Below, in pieces: positions 9,521 through 21,130 of a stretch of DNA of 64,000 bases. Position 1 is the stretch's first letter, and the number at the start of each line of letters is the position of its first letter. The position numbers were made by a program, and so were the translations under genes. Origin of the DNA: Cristatella mucedo (lineage: Eukaryota; Bryozoa; Phylactolaemata; Cristatellidae); NCBI GenBank assembly GCA_009760855.2, contig WPIO01000209.1:122001-186000 (forward strand), written 5' to 3'. Under the pieces are notes generated by a model. The model saw nothing but the letters and a program-made list of their open reading frames with translations, did no database searches and was not told where the DNA came from.

Positions 9521-10589
9521 GTGGCCTCCCGAAATATTTTTTTTTGCTGAAAATCCAGCTCGGGAGTGTGTGGAAGGCATACGTGCTGTAGGTGGTAGGA
9601 TGGGGGCTGTGCCACAGACTTTCGGCTGAGTTTGAGAGTTTGCGTGGTGTGTGAGATCTTGTTCTACCAACAGCTGTGTCAGCAACAGCAGTTGAGCGAT
9701 AGGCAGCCATGATTTCTCTGAATCTTCGGCCCTCGAAGTGTGGAGGCAAGGTGTATCTTGGTGGCCGATTGTCTACTTGCGTACGGTATGTCGTCATTAC
9801 TACCTTGTACATTGATTAGCAGACCTGGTTCAACTTTCATTTATTTGTGAAGTTCCAGGATAGATCTATTCTGGCACTACGCAAATGTGACTTGTAATAG
9901 TTTTTGTTATTATTAATAATGTTATTATTGTTACTATTATTGGTTATTTTATCCTAACACCCAGTGGCCAGTTCTCTCCTCTTCTGTTTGTGCATATCGA
10001 ACGCTGGCACAGAATGACTGATAAAGTCAAGTGCAGGAGCATGCAGTTGCAATGCCGAGAAGATTCTCCTTAAGTCTGCAGCACTCGGCAGGTCCTACGT
10101 AGCTTGAGCTGCGACCGAGACGTCCGTGTTCGGCTTTTGTTTCTTCTGTTTGCTGTACACTCGAGTTGGTTTAGCCAGTATAGTTTCATGTTTTAATTGT
10201 TGGTTTGATAGACCCTCTTGCCGAGGCTCTGCTAATTTATCATGCTGTAGAAAGGGCGCATGCCAATGAATGTAATGGCCTTGACCATGTCAGTGACCCA
10301 CTTGATTCAAGAGTTCTCTCTTGTAAACCGGAGGGCTGCCTACTTTTGATCCTACTGGCATGCCCCCCAACGTTGTATAACCTGATGTGATTTGCTGAAA
10401 GGGCAAAGTCAGGGTTAAACTGCCCTTCGAAAAACTTAATCTGCCTCTTGCATTTTCGGCCTGCCAGTGCCTGCTCACAGGGGGGGGGGGCATGCCAGTA
10501 AGAAATGCCGGCCATGCACGTTTTTGCCTTAGATATTCTGCTTCTGCCTTGCTGGCTTGGCCCTTGCAGCTGTGGTGCTCGGCTCATCT
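9521..10589. other. Intron stretch without recognised genes
   Basis: Contains short AT-rich simple sequence (9905-9950) and a G10 run (10481-10490). Overlapping open frames on both strands show no family motifs and no splice-bounded coding pattern. Confidence 0.45.
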
Positions 10590-10700
10590 AAGATCAAGGT
10601 GAATGTACTAGATGATCGAGGTCATGGGCTCGAGCCCAGTGGCATATGTGAAGCACCTGAATAGAGATTTTAAGTTCTCTTATGGCGGTATGAAACTGAA
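10590..10700 (+). mobile_element. SINE type 1 with microsatellite tail
   Basis: Reads GAGGTCATGGGCTCGAGCCC (B box), GGCATATGTGAAGCACCTGA and TAGAGATTTTAAGTTCTCTT, then runs directly into (TA)n. The B box and tail match the 62545 copy; the A-box part is diverged or missing. Confidence 0.65.
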
Positions 10701-10702
10701 AT

Positions 10703-10762
<60 letters not shown>

Positions 10763-10815
10763 ATGTATATATATATATATTTATTTATTTATTTATTTAT
10801 GCACACACACACACA
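10700..10815. repeat. Compound microsatellite (TA)n(TG)n(TA)n(TTTA)n(CA)n
   Basis: Simple sequence directly continuing the SINE tail. It creates false reading frames rich in Tyr/Ile and Val. Confidence 0.95.
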
Positions 10816-11087
10816 TATACTAGGTACGATAGGCAGGCTGCAGGTTCCGAACTGAAGGCTGCTTCGCAGAGCTGCATTGGATAACCTTCGTTTGCACGTA
10901 CACCCCACCTAGGCGTTGCATCTCATGCAGCTAAGCATCTGCCTTTGGCAAAGCTTCCTTTAACCTATCGTTCTTCCTCATATCGTGATTGAACTCTGGT
11001 TGGCTTTCAATCGCCTGTTACAGCTTTGCTTCCCTTGATGCACTTGCTTTCTTGCACATGTTGCAGGCCGAGAAAGTAATGTAATTT

Positions 11088-11425
11088 TATGTAATGCATC
11101 ATCGTCTATAACTCCACAACAGCCACGGAGACGAAGTAGGTCTTACTTAAGACAGTTGTTTGTGTAGCACAATTGAGCCCAATTAACTTTTGAACCGGTA
11201 GCCAACAGACTTAATCTCCCTCAGCAAAGAGTAAGTGAGTAGCACAGGTTAGTCTGAAGGACAGTCCAAGAAGTAAGTTGCATGTAAGTTGCTGGTAAGG
11301 ATTCCTGCAAAGAATGTGCCACAGTCAGCAGTAGGATTATAGATGTTGTTGCATAAGAAGTTTGGTAGGGAGCTCCAAAGTTTAGGACCTGTGCAGCACA
11401 AGCTTCTGCAGCCAGCATTCTGTAA
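11088..11425 (-). mobile_element. LINE family B, old 3' fragment
   Basis: CATCGTCTATAACTCCACAA and ACTTAATCTCCCTCAGCAAA correspond to diverged family B 3' sequence. It ends about 70 bases before the acceptor of the terminal exon at 11499, so that acceptor region has tolerated a nearby insertion. Confidence 0.7.
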
Positions 11426-11498
11426 GCTAATTGAATTGCTATGCTGCTCTATGCAAATGCCTTCTTACTGTTGTCATTCAATTGCCTTCTCAACTTAG

Positions 11499-11747
11499 GG
11501 CCGAACCATCCTTCCGTTACAGAAAGTATATGAGGACATGCCAACGGACGTCGAGGTGGAGACATTTAGCGAGAGCGCGGAGGCTGCTGCCATGCACGAC
11601 TTACAGCCGCAGAGTGGGCTCCGCTTCGCACTGGCCACACAGTCTGCAGCTCAAGCCTTCATCCAAGCTCTTAGCTCTCGCTGGCAGGCACTGTTTGGCA
11701 TCGAGCTGCAAGTTGACTCGCTGAACGGCCATCTAGTGCAGCGATAG
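11499..11747 (+). CDS. Terminal exon of the PH-like-domain protein gene
   Basis: The acceptor CTTCTCAACTTAG has a pyrimidine-rich run upstream. Phase 0 matches the previous exon. It encodes GRTILPLQKVYEDMPTDVEV, ETFSESAEAAAMHDLQPQSG, LRFALATQSAAQAFIQALSS and RWQALFGIELQVDSLNGHLV, then QR and TAG. GLRFALAT as a strand followed by the amphipathic helix AAQAFIQALSSRW is the expected end of a PH-like domain. The preceding intron is 6.1 kb and repeat-filled. An old family B fragment lies just upstream. No clear AATAAA was found close downstream, so the transcript end is not placed. Confidence 0.72.
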   Translation, partial: GRTILPLQKVYEDMPTDVEVETFSESAEAAAMHDLQPQSGLRFALATQSAAQAFIQALSSRWQALFGIELQVDSLNGHLVQR

Positions 11748-11984
11748 GGAGCATGGATGTCGTCGGCTTCCCCATAGCAACTGGTATGAATGCATAGCCA
11801 GCAGCACGGAGCGTGCTCTATCATATCAATGACTCTATCGTGCGGCCGACTCTGTTTCTTTTGCTACTGCTGCCTCTTCTGCTGCTGCTGTAACCGGTGC
11901 TGCTGGGCTGGTGCTACTGCTTTCCTCCCCATAGCTATGACACCCATGACACCCATTTGAACAGTGCCATCAGCTTCAGTCAAT

Positions 11985-12400
11985 TCTTCCTACTTTCAGC
12001 TATGTAGCATTGCGAAAGTTTAGGCTTGCTTAAGACAAGGATACCAGATCCAAGTTTGTCCATGCATTATTGATAACCCATCTTGACTTCTCCTACTTCT
12101 TGGATGTCTTCGTCCCTGTGCAATAAGGGGCTTATAGCTGGTGCAATACTTGGCAGCAATGCTGGTCTGTCGCAATCGTCGAAGTTGCCACATTAGACCA
12201 CTTGCTACCGAGCTGCACTAGCTCGTCATCACCTACAAGGTGTTTTTAGCTGTCTTTTAGATCGCTTCGTTCTTCTGCTGGGCCTGCTTATTCAAACTGC
12301 TTCCCAATCAGGCCAGGCATCGTACGACCCAACCTTCTGACTTAAGCCGTTTAACTGCGACTCTAACAAAACTGAAATCATTTATAAACCTTGCCTTTAG
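11985..12400 (+). mobile_element. LINE family A, degenerate internal fragment
   Basis: GCATTGCGAAAGTTTAGGCT, AAGTTTGTCCATGCATT and GCTGGTGCAATACTTGGCAG match family A sequence coding for RNIAKIRA, KLVHAFV and QLVQNSAARLV. The frame is destroyed and no 3' tail is present. Confidence 0.7.
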
Positions 12401-13137
12401 TTTGTATGCTGCCAAAGTTCGGACTTGATTCCGACTGATGGCTTGACATCACCTGATTTGACATTTAATAAGAAGGTTAAAGTGCAGCTGTTTTAGATGT
12501 TTAACGTTAAACTGTTTGAAACATGACGACATTAATAAGAAGCTTAAAATGCAACTGTTTTAAACGTTAACGTTAAACTTTTGAAAATGCAACAGCATTT
12601 TTTTAATCTGTGTCGTGGGTTGACCTTGGTTTGTTTATGCATGCTGGTGATATTCATGTTATCTTGAACCAAATGACATGCTTATTTTGTTAGCATATTT
12701 AAATTACCTAAAATAGATTGAATTTACCCAGGATGCTATTCAAATGGTCTAGTATCACCTGCCGTGTTTGTAAGAGCCCCACTTCCCGGCCACCGGTTCT
12801 TTGGCTGCTCCCTGGTTGCTTAACTTTGGTTGAACGAAAGCGCCAATGGGTCTTCCAAATATGACTACCTCTCCGGCTAGCAGAGCAGCATTAGTAGTGG
12901 TTGTCTTCAGCTAAGCCAGTTGAGTATGGTTGATGCTCGCGGTACATGATCTCCTCGGCCGTCCATCGGTCTATCTCTTCTTACTCACGTTTGCCATGGG
13001 GTGGTTTCTTGTGCAGTGCCTTGGTTCCTCCTCTCAAAACTGCTGCGTATCGGCACCCTATTGAGCAGGAGCTAATTTAATGTTTATTTATCTCGATTAA
13101 GGGTATAGTGGCAGAAGAGCCCTACTCTAAATTATTA
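12401..13137. other. Downstream of the PH-like gene; no recognised features
   Basis: Possible 3' flank of the gene ending at 11747. It contains a local near-repeat of AAGCTTAAAATGCAACTG (12480-12600) but no coding exon or transposon that I recognise. Confidence 0.45.
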
Positions 13138-13325
13138 TACATATAAATAATTTCTATTGGGCCTTTTGAGAACTTAACCTCTATTCAAGCACTTTACATA
13201 TGCCAACGGGGGGGGGGGGGGCTAGAGCACACGACTTCTGTCAAATGCATTCACCTGTCAAATGCATTCACATTGACCTTGGTCGATGCGAGCACCTTAA
13301 CCACTGGACCAATCCAGTGCTGATG
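13138..13325 (-). mobile_element. SINE type 1 with internal changes
   Basis: On the minus strand the head reads GGATTGGTCCAGTGGTTAAG GTGCTCG in two pieces (A-box-like), and the tail reads CATATGTAAAGTGCTTGAAT. Between them are a short tandem duplication (CTGTCAAATGCATTCAC twice, near 13238-13270) and a G14 run at 13207, replacing the B-box region. Confidence 0.65.
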
Positions 13326-13904
13326 TCATTTTTATGCACTTCATCCGAAGTAATGCAGCAAATGGTACTCAATGGAAGTGCAGTGTCGGGTGGTGCCCTG
13401 CTTTAAAAAAGCTGTTAATATGAAATGCATTTGGCACGAATTAATTTCCCAACCTAGTTTGAACAACAAGCCGTTCATCTTTAAATGCTTGCTGTGTAAA
13501 GCAGGCAGAGGCTACTTGCAACTAGATAGCTTGAACAGCTTAAGGGAATAATAATAGGTACATGAGCAACCATACCCAAGTAGCGGTTTGTCTTTGCACT
13601 GGTCCACCGCCCTGTTCATTGGTTGGAGCACTGCTCTTTGTATAGATTGGTGCAATGGCATACCTAAGTATTCGTTGTGAATTTCAGCCTTTGCCCGAGG
13701 AACATGTCTGACAAAGACACATTACACGTGTGAGGGATGGAACTGCTTGGCATCGCCCAAATTTTTCACTACACATCCTTGTGTAGTTGTACCACAGAAG
13801 CCTCTCTCTACCCCACTGCTGCAGTGCTTTGGTGTGACCTTGCATGATCAGCTGCAGAAATATCAGGTGCCCTGATGCTAGCTGAATGTTTACTACTGTT
13901 TCGT

Positions 13905-14248
13905 GTTAGATTTCCTCCCGGCCTGCGTCAGAACATCCCCTGACCTGACCAGATTTAAAAAAAATTTAAAAACACACCTATTTAGGACAGCATTTAGTGG
14001 GTCCCTGTGATTCGTCCTTGATGTGCTTATGCGTGCTGACACTGTGCATGCTGCCACTAACCACATTTGCGTGCTGACCCTGTGCATGTCACCCCTAACC
14101 GTGTTATTCATTTTGTTTGTTTATCAAGCATGATTTTACTCACCATTCAATTTCATTTCCCTTTGCAGCAAATGTAAAGCACCTAGAGAGAGATTAAGTT
14201 CTCTGAGGGCGCTTTATCAAGTACATTATTATTAGTATTATTATTACT
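13905..14248 (+). mobile_element. LINE family A, 3' fragment
   Basis: Starts in the C-terminal coding end (TGCGTCAGAACATCCCCTGA), then the 3' untranslated region with its doubled GCTGAC..GTGCATG segment, the hairpin, and the tail TATCAAGTACATTATTATT. Confidence 0.9.
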
Positions 14249-15649
14249 GTCTGTTGCTTCCCTAGGTTTGCATTAAAGTGTGTATGTTGCGGTCTCTCCG
14301 TTTCTGCCTCTGACTATGCCTTTCTCCCAGTTTCTCTATCGCTGTATGTTGATGTCTCTAATCCTGTTTTTTATGTAACGGGATATCTATCATACGTTTA
14401 CGTCTGTCTGTGTAACTCTGTTCCTTTCTGCCTGTTCGTTTGTCTTCTCTCCGAGCTGACGGATCTTCATGGATTGTGATGACCAAATTGATTAGCTGCC
14501 AAGTACTCAGTTGCACATCTTAACAGTGAGATGATGATTATGGCATCGGTGTGATTTTTATCTGCAGAATAGTTAACCACATCATGGCTTCCGGTGGATG
14601 TACTCAAAGGGCTTGCTTCTAAGCTGATTCTTTACTGGGAGCCCGCCGGAGGTCATGGCGCGTGCCAGCAGAGTGGCCATTTGAAACGGAGCCGGTTGAC
14701 ACGGATAGTCATCCGAAAGGGACTGTGCTGAGTAGTACGGCCGTCATTTATTACTGGATGAGGCCTGCAGAATTTGTGCTCAGTTTGCTTCTCATTGTAA
14801 GACGGATGATGGCGTACATGCAGGAGAAGGAGCAGCATAGAACAACGTGGCTGCTGCACCAGAATTTCTTGAGATGCACCGATCTATCCGTGTGGCAGCC
14901 AGCATCTGTGCTTGTCAATACAATTGCAAAGTGTGTTGAATTGTACCGTGTACAATTAATAATACACATATGCGAAGCTAGGAGATCTATGTCATTGAGT
15001 CTCACAATACACCTAGCGGCGGTTTGCCTGCATGTTATCGGCGACATGCTTTTGCAGGGTCTTTGTGTCTTTTCAGTACTGTAGTGCTTCGGCCGCCGTG
15101 ATTGCTGTGGTGCGGCACAAGATCATTTGTTCGTCATTCGTATGCAGTGAAGCTCTGGTGCTGATTGTAACTTGTCAGTTTCCCACGACCGGTCTAAAGT
15201 GGCTCACCTGCCACAGAAGCGCTTGTGGATGCATGAAAGTGTATATTTGCATTATTTGGATGGCGTCTTCAGCTTGCTGCTTGGTTACGTCCGTGACGTT
15301 GCAGCGAGAGAAGAACTGATAGTCTAAATCGCGGTTGCTTGAGAGCACGGCCGTTGTGAGCACTTAGGCGCCTGGCAGCCTGCTGCCTATCGGGCCGGGC
15401 TAGCAGGTGTTGCAGCGCCGCTTGTTCCTTTGTACCATTGACATCTGAATGAAGAGCGCCAAAGGTAGGCGCGGTTTCAGGCGATAAGCTCGACAGCGAG
15501 TCCTCAATCTCCCTAGTCTTCTCATGCCCCCGGCAGCCGGTTTCGTGCAGTTGTGGTTCCTTTCAGCAGCAGTGTGGCTCTACGTGACGGTCCACTGCTC
15601 GTGCAAGTATGCCAATCTGTTCGACAGCAGCTACTCGGTTTGTAGCCTC
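14249..15649. other. Unassigned region with one long open frame
   Basis: A 140-codon + strand frame at 14662-15084 (MPAEWPFETEPVDTDSHPKG...) has no motif I recognise, no convincing splice borders, and is overlapped by an equally open minus frame. I do not call it a gene. Confidence 0.3.
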
Positions 15650-15756
15650 TTGTATTTCCCTTTGCAGCAAATCTAAAGCGTCTAAAGAGCCATCTAAAGA
15701 GAGAGATTGAGTTCTCTGTGGACAGTTTATCAAGTGCATTATTATTATTATTATTG
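15650..15756 (+). mobile_element. LINE family A, 3' tip
   Basis: TTTCCCTTTGCAGCAAATCT and TTATCAAGTGCATTATTATT match the terminal ~100 bases. The hairpin stem carries a small duplication (CTAAAGAGCCATCTAAAGAG). Confidence 0.8.
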
Positions 15757-17024
15757 TTTTGCTGACAGGGTAGCCAAAGATCACGGAAATCAATTGCCGT
15801 TAACTTGCAACTAAACTGCAACAGCTAATCGCATTTGGCTTAGTAGTCACCGGTCGACCTCCCGGCCGAGTGTAGCCGTGAATAAACATGGTTAAGTTAC
15901 CGGTGGTGTAGGCAAGAGGGATCTCAGTCGCTGGGGCTGCAGGCAAGTTCCGTTCATTATGATACCGTTTGGAACTGCCAGTTGGGATGAAGGAGTACAT
16001 GTGACTTAAAAGCACCCACCATAAAAAGGTAATGGTAGGACGTAGGAAGCCCCACACCTTACTGTAACAACGCACGTCTTTAAAGTAGCACGGAATATTC
16101 CAAAGCCACAGGAGAGCACGTGTGAGCACACAGCTACATGCAGCTCCCTAGATCTAAACTCAAATATAGCTGACTAACCATCGCTTGAAATTGGCTTTTT
16201 ACAACGACAAAACTGAAAGACTATGACTGGTTCCCAATCATTTTAGTTTAGGAACCGTTAGTGGCTCAGCAGTTTCGTAATCTTAGCAAACGAAGGCTTC
16301 ATTTTGACTATTTGGCACGAGAGCAAAATTTAGTCAGCTAGCGTGCAGTCGAATACTCAGACCATATGCAATGGAGCAGGTCGAGAGCAAGACTGGTTTA
16401 GGAGGGGGATGGGCACGAGGAGTAACACTCTTACCTACTCCACATGTCATCCCGAACGAGCTTGTTTCATTTGCCAATCCTACTCCATTGAAACCCGGGC
16501 TCGATGCTGAGATAAATAAATCCTGATCCCTGTCCAGCTGACTTCGCCTGGAGAGGAGAACGGGTAGATGACTAGTGAAAGGGAGATCAGGAGCTACCAG
16601 GACTAAACTGAATCGCTTAGGAGTTCGATGTCTAGCTGTGAGCTGTCTGCGTCTGCCGAAATTAACCAGTGGGCACCTCGAGCGAGTATTGCTTGGATTC
16701 GGTTCTAATGCTTAGGTTGTCGTGCCTAGCTATACATATGGTCCAGCAAGGAGCCGATGAGAAAACGCGAGCTGATGGCATCCAGTTATTGGAGGAGTCT
16801 TCGAACAGGGTTGAGTGGTTATCTCTTATCTGGCAGCGTACCCGGCAGTCTGGCGATATCAGGTGTTTATTGGTGTGAAGTCGTGATCAGTAAGCCACTT
16901 CTAACAGTTAGGAATGGGTCATTCAATTTGATCGGGCCTTGAGTTGCAAATGCTCATTCATTATATATAACGTGTAAAAATTCTTTTGGGAGCTCCTTCC
17001 TTCCTCAGGGCAGTGATTGCTCGA
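15757..17024. other. No recognised features
   Basis: Short frames around 16669-16942 (for example GADEKTRADGIQLLEESSNR) have no supporting splice pair or recognised motif. Confidence 0.35.
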
Positions 17025-17472
17025 AGACCGACGGCACGGCTTGGCTCCTCCGTACCTAGCTGAACTGCTGCATCAGTTTCAGCCTGTTCATGCCCTCAGG
17101 TCCTGTGTGGACAATAAATTAGCTGTCCCATTAATCCACTCAAAGATCGTTGGCGATTGAAGCTTTAGTGGTGAAGGTCCTCGATTGTGGAACTTGCTTC
17201 CACAATTCTTACGTAACGACAACTGCTCTCCTGCTGCTGACTATGGCTCATCCTTTTCAGCGGTCCTGAGCTGCTACTTTCATGATACTGACTACCTCTA
17301 CCGGTCTCCTGACTCTGCTATGCTTCCCACTTTCTCTTCGTTGCGCGAGACGAAGTCTGTTGGCTACCGAATGCGTACCGAAAGCCACTTAGGCTGTGAG
17401 TGCGCTATACTCAAATCTCCTGCGTAACATCCACATGGTCTTTATGACTTTGTGGAGTTACTGACGGAGATA
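17025..17472 (+). mobile_element. LINE family B, 3' fragment
   Basis: GCACGGCTTGGCTCCTCCGT through GTGGAGTTACTGACGGAGAT, then ACATACATACACAC. It covers the last part of the reverse transcriptase C-terminus and the 3' end. The frame is broken. Confidence 0.85.
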
Positions 17473-17589
17473 CATACATACACACTGCCACCTTCAGCTT
17501 TGCAGAGCTCCAACACCGCTGGCTCTGATCGCCTGCTCGTGCCGTGGCCAGTGAAGCTGGCAGGACTGTCAAGGCAGCGCTCGTTTGCT

Positions 17590-18500
17590 GTGCACCAGGA
17601 CCCAAGCGGCCATCCACTGCAATCCAAGGCAAATCAACCATACATTGGCTGCACGAAACTCCAACTGTAATTGGATATAACATTTAGTTATGCTCAACGT
17701 GAAAGATAGAATTGTCATGTTATTTGGCTCGTGAACTGTTGACAAATGCACTACGACCAACAGCAATTATGGGGGCCGCTACCCCAATTCGAGGCAAATC
17801 AACAAGGAATCGGCAGCTCGAAGCTCCGATTCTCATTCCTCATAACACCTCACTACGAGCACTTAATTTTAACCAATCGCTTGCGATCACCCTCGGGCAA
17901 CACGTAACAGTCGACAGGAGTGGCCAGGGTCAATAGGTCAAACCATTACGATCGGTCGAAAAATACAAGTTGCTGGGCCAAACTAAAACTATTCTTAGGT
18001 ATTACAGCGCACTGTGTTTGGTGTGTGTTTGTTAGTGCAACATCATCCTGTTAATTAATCCTGCACGCACAATCACGAGCAATGTCATGCAATCGACAGC
18101 AATGGTAGGGCCAATACCCCCAATCCGTGGCAATTAGATGTGAAATTGGTAGAGCGAAACACTAATTATTGCATACAAGGTGTTCAAAGTGAAACAATGG
18201 CATTTTCAGGCAGTTGTACTCACGACATGTCGGAAATCCACGTCAAGCAATGACAGCAAAAGACGGGCCTGGATGCAGTCGGCGGCAAACCGACTAAATT
18301 GGCTTTGCGAAACCAAATTCTCATTCCACGTATCATCTCATTCCGAGAGCGCGCATAATTTGCCCACATTTTGTGTGTTTAATCGACTTAAATTATTGCA
18401 ATCGATGGCAATGGCAAGGGAAAATATGCCAATCCCTGAAGATCAATTACAGACAGACCGAAATTTGATAGGAGCTCCAACGGCTCTGGCTCAAGGCTGC
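17590..18500 (+). repeat. Diverged ~160-bp tandem repeat, block 1
   Basis: A two-part motif recurs at roughly 17595, 17760, 17908, 18088, 18248 and 18403. The first part resembles CGACAGCAATGG..GGGCCAATACCCC..GGCAAATC. About 70 bases later comes a part resembling GAAACC..ATTCTCATTCC..CTCA..CGAG. Spacing is 148-180 bases. The units are too diverged to be noticed as exact repeats. No coding capacity is apparent; this may be an old minisatellite or satellite remnant. Confidence 0.55.
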
Positions 18501-18550
18501 CCAGCCGTACACTGTAAATAAAATATACTGAAATATATCGGCTACAATAT

Positions 18551-18612
18551 ATTGTGCTGATTCGTTTGACGATACCAATATATTGTACTGGATTAGTTGA
18601 CGATACCAATAT
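18551..18612. repeat. 31-bp tandem duplication
   Basis: Copies 18551-18581 and 18582-18612 share ATTGTRCTG and TTGACGATACCAATAT. They lie in an AT-rich stretch between the two blocks of the 160-bp repeat. Confidence 0.85.
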
Positions 18613-19049
18613 ATTTGACAATATGTTGTAATATATTAAAGTATTATTATAAACCTATTTGTCTGTGTCACGTGATACATTATACATAAAAATACATAAA
18701 TTAACTATTCACATTTGAAACAATCTAATTTGGCTCTATTAGTTTTGATATTGAATGAAAGTGACTCATAGTCAGCTGATGATAATGAAGAGAACGAAGA
18801 AGAATATGAAGAAGATTGATAAAAACCACAGGCAATAAATTACAATATGTGATGTTTAAGATGTCCAATTTATCGCATTGGTGGCATAGAGTATTTCAAT
18901 ACAGTGTTTTTTGGAATTGAATATTGCGATATTTTGAATATCAGAACATTGAATACAATAAAAATTTTATTGCACACAGCCTTGTTATAGCCTAGGGTGT
19001 TTGAAATAAGGCCATGTCATATTAACCAATAGCATGTATACAAGCAAGG

Positions 19050-19340
19050 GCTGTGAATATGTGGCAATCACCGGCAATGGCCCAGGCGAATAAGGCAATC
19101 CACCATGATCTGCCACAGACCACTGGAACGTGGCTTATCCACAATCGAATTTTTCTAATGCATTACAGCTCACTGAGTTCAATTGCATCCACATCTTTAC
19201 AACAAATTCAGAGCGTTAAATCGCGAGCAAGGAATGGCTATCGACAGCACTGACACAGGCCAATACCCAAATGCATGGCTAATCTACACAAAATTTACTG
19301 TATGAATCTGAGATTTTCTTTGCACATTGCCAGAGGCATA
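19050..19340 (+). repeat. Diverged ~160-bp tandem repeat, block 2
   Basis: Two further units begin near 19068 and 19232, spaced 164 bases, with GGCAATGGCCCAGGCGAATA and GACAGCACTGACACAGGCCA as diverged first parts. Confidence 0.5.
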
Positions 19341-20509
19341 GAAAGAAGTGGCAGGAGGAGACTATTGCTGGCTGAGCTAGTTAGGCATGTTTACAGGGCT
19401 ACGTCAGCTGGCTGGAAAGTCAAATGCACGAACCCGCTTTTGCAAATAAAAATCCTCTTACGAAGCAGTAGATGTAATGAATACTAATCTACAATTTAAA
19501 TCGCACACATTTTGGTGCGTTGCAAGCGATTGACGTACTTGGTAGTTCCATTGAGTTCGGATTGAAGAGCTTCGAAAGGTAAAGCGAAGGTCAACAAGTG
19601 GCTTCTGGCTCCCACGCTTGTTACATGTAATAATAATAATCAGAAGATGGCTGAACAGGAGCTCCGTCCTTAAATCTCATATAATATTTTAGAATGCTAC
19701 GGCTTCCCATTCTCCAAGCAGTATTTATGATAAAACGGCATTTCTTTCTTCTTGCATGCTAAATTGTAATCGCGACGCAGTGAGGCTTTACATGCCTAAT
19801 ATGTACAATCGCATACGCGGTTTGCTCCAATTAAAGCTATCGCAATGCAATTACTTATTACAGCTCTGCAACCAGCTCCTCATCGACAACCTCGGCGTCT
19901 CTAACGCCTGTGATGTCTTACAAATGGCCGTGACCTTTTCTAATGGTTTGCTTTCGAAGTTACGTTTTTTCTTACTTTATATGATCACTAAATTTTTATT
20001 TTTTTTCCGTTGAAATGTAATTACTCTTAACAAATGAGAATTATTCTGAATACATATACATTCATGGGCTTTCTCGTTTTATCTCTTTCGAGCAGTAAGT
20101 GCTGGTAATCGGGTCAAGAATAATACCAATATTAGTACTACTACTCTTGAACGGTACATTTGGAAAACTGTAGCTCTCTAGATGCTCTACATATGCTGCT
20201 GAGGAGCGAATTCAAAATGTTTGCTGATAACAAGCCCCAAATCAGCACGCCTAAGCAATCGCAGGACAACTCATAGCAACGCAGCCAATAGTTTGATGGA
20301 CAATTCGCATTTGCAGATTTTTTCTATCTTTGATCAAGTCAGAGAACATAGTGAGCTCAGTAAGGAGTGATTCTACCTGCTTCGAGCGCGTTTTTTACGG
20401 CACATGAAACGTGCCTAGAAAAGTTTGAGGGTGAATATCAATATAATTGTTATTATTTTCATTATTATGAACTATCGGCTCGATCTCCTATGAATAAGAG
20501 GTAGTTTTA
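19341..20509. other. No recognised features
   Basis: Contains a short (AAT)n run near 19630 and AT-rich sequence. No gene or element copy recognised. Confidence 0.4.
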
Positions 20510-20765
20510 AGGCAGGGCTTAACAACTTACCTCAGAAGAGTGTGCCGTACAATAATTAGTCTGATTGGAAAGCAGCACGTATATAGTGGCTGGATGGATA
20601 GAATACAGGGACAAGTTAAGGTTTGCAGTAGTATCGCGGCTTGATGGGCAGCCAATAAAGGAAGGCGAGAAGTGGAATAAGTTGGCTGCTGCGAAATCAT
20701 GGCAAACAAGCCTAGCCGTTACGTTTTGCATCAACTTCTAATGCCCTAATTAATTGAGAGGCCGG
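20510..20765 (-). mobile_element. LINE family A, degenerate fragment
   Basis: TGGGCAGCCAATAAAGGAAG, AGAAGTGGAATAAGTTGGCT and TTTTGCATCAACTTCTAATG are diverged minus-strand matches to the part encoding LLPDLYWLPVKQ and QNSAARLV. Confidence 0.65.
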
Positions 20766-20939
20766 AGTATGTGCACGTATCGAGCTACAAAGTATTATAA
20801 ACCGGATGAATAAAAATGGATCCGGTCTTTATTAACTGTGTCTTTTCAGTAAGTCTTTTGAGTGCAAATGCTTGCTAACACCGGGTATGATGTTTGCAGA
20901 TGTTGACACAAATCTTTTGGCAATGCTTTCCATGCAGCA

Positions 20940-21130
<191 letters not shown>

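Noticed and set aside
9396-9812. 138-codon minus frame
   Set aside because: Overlaps a type 2 SINE and another open frame; composition is not coding-like and no motif is visible.
14662-15084. 140-codon open frame as a gene
   Set aside because: No motif, no convincing splice sites or start context, and the opposite strand is open over nearly the same span.
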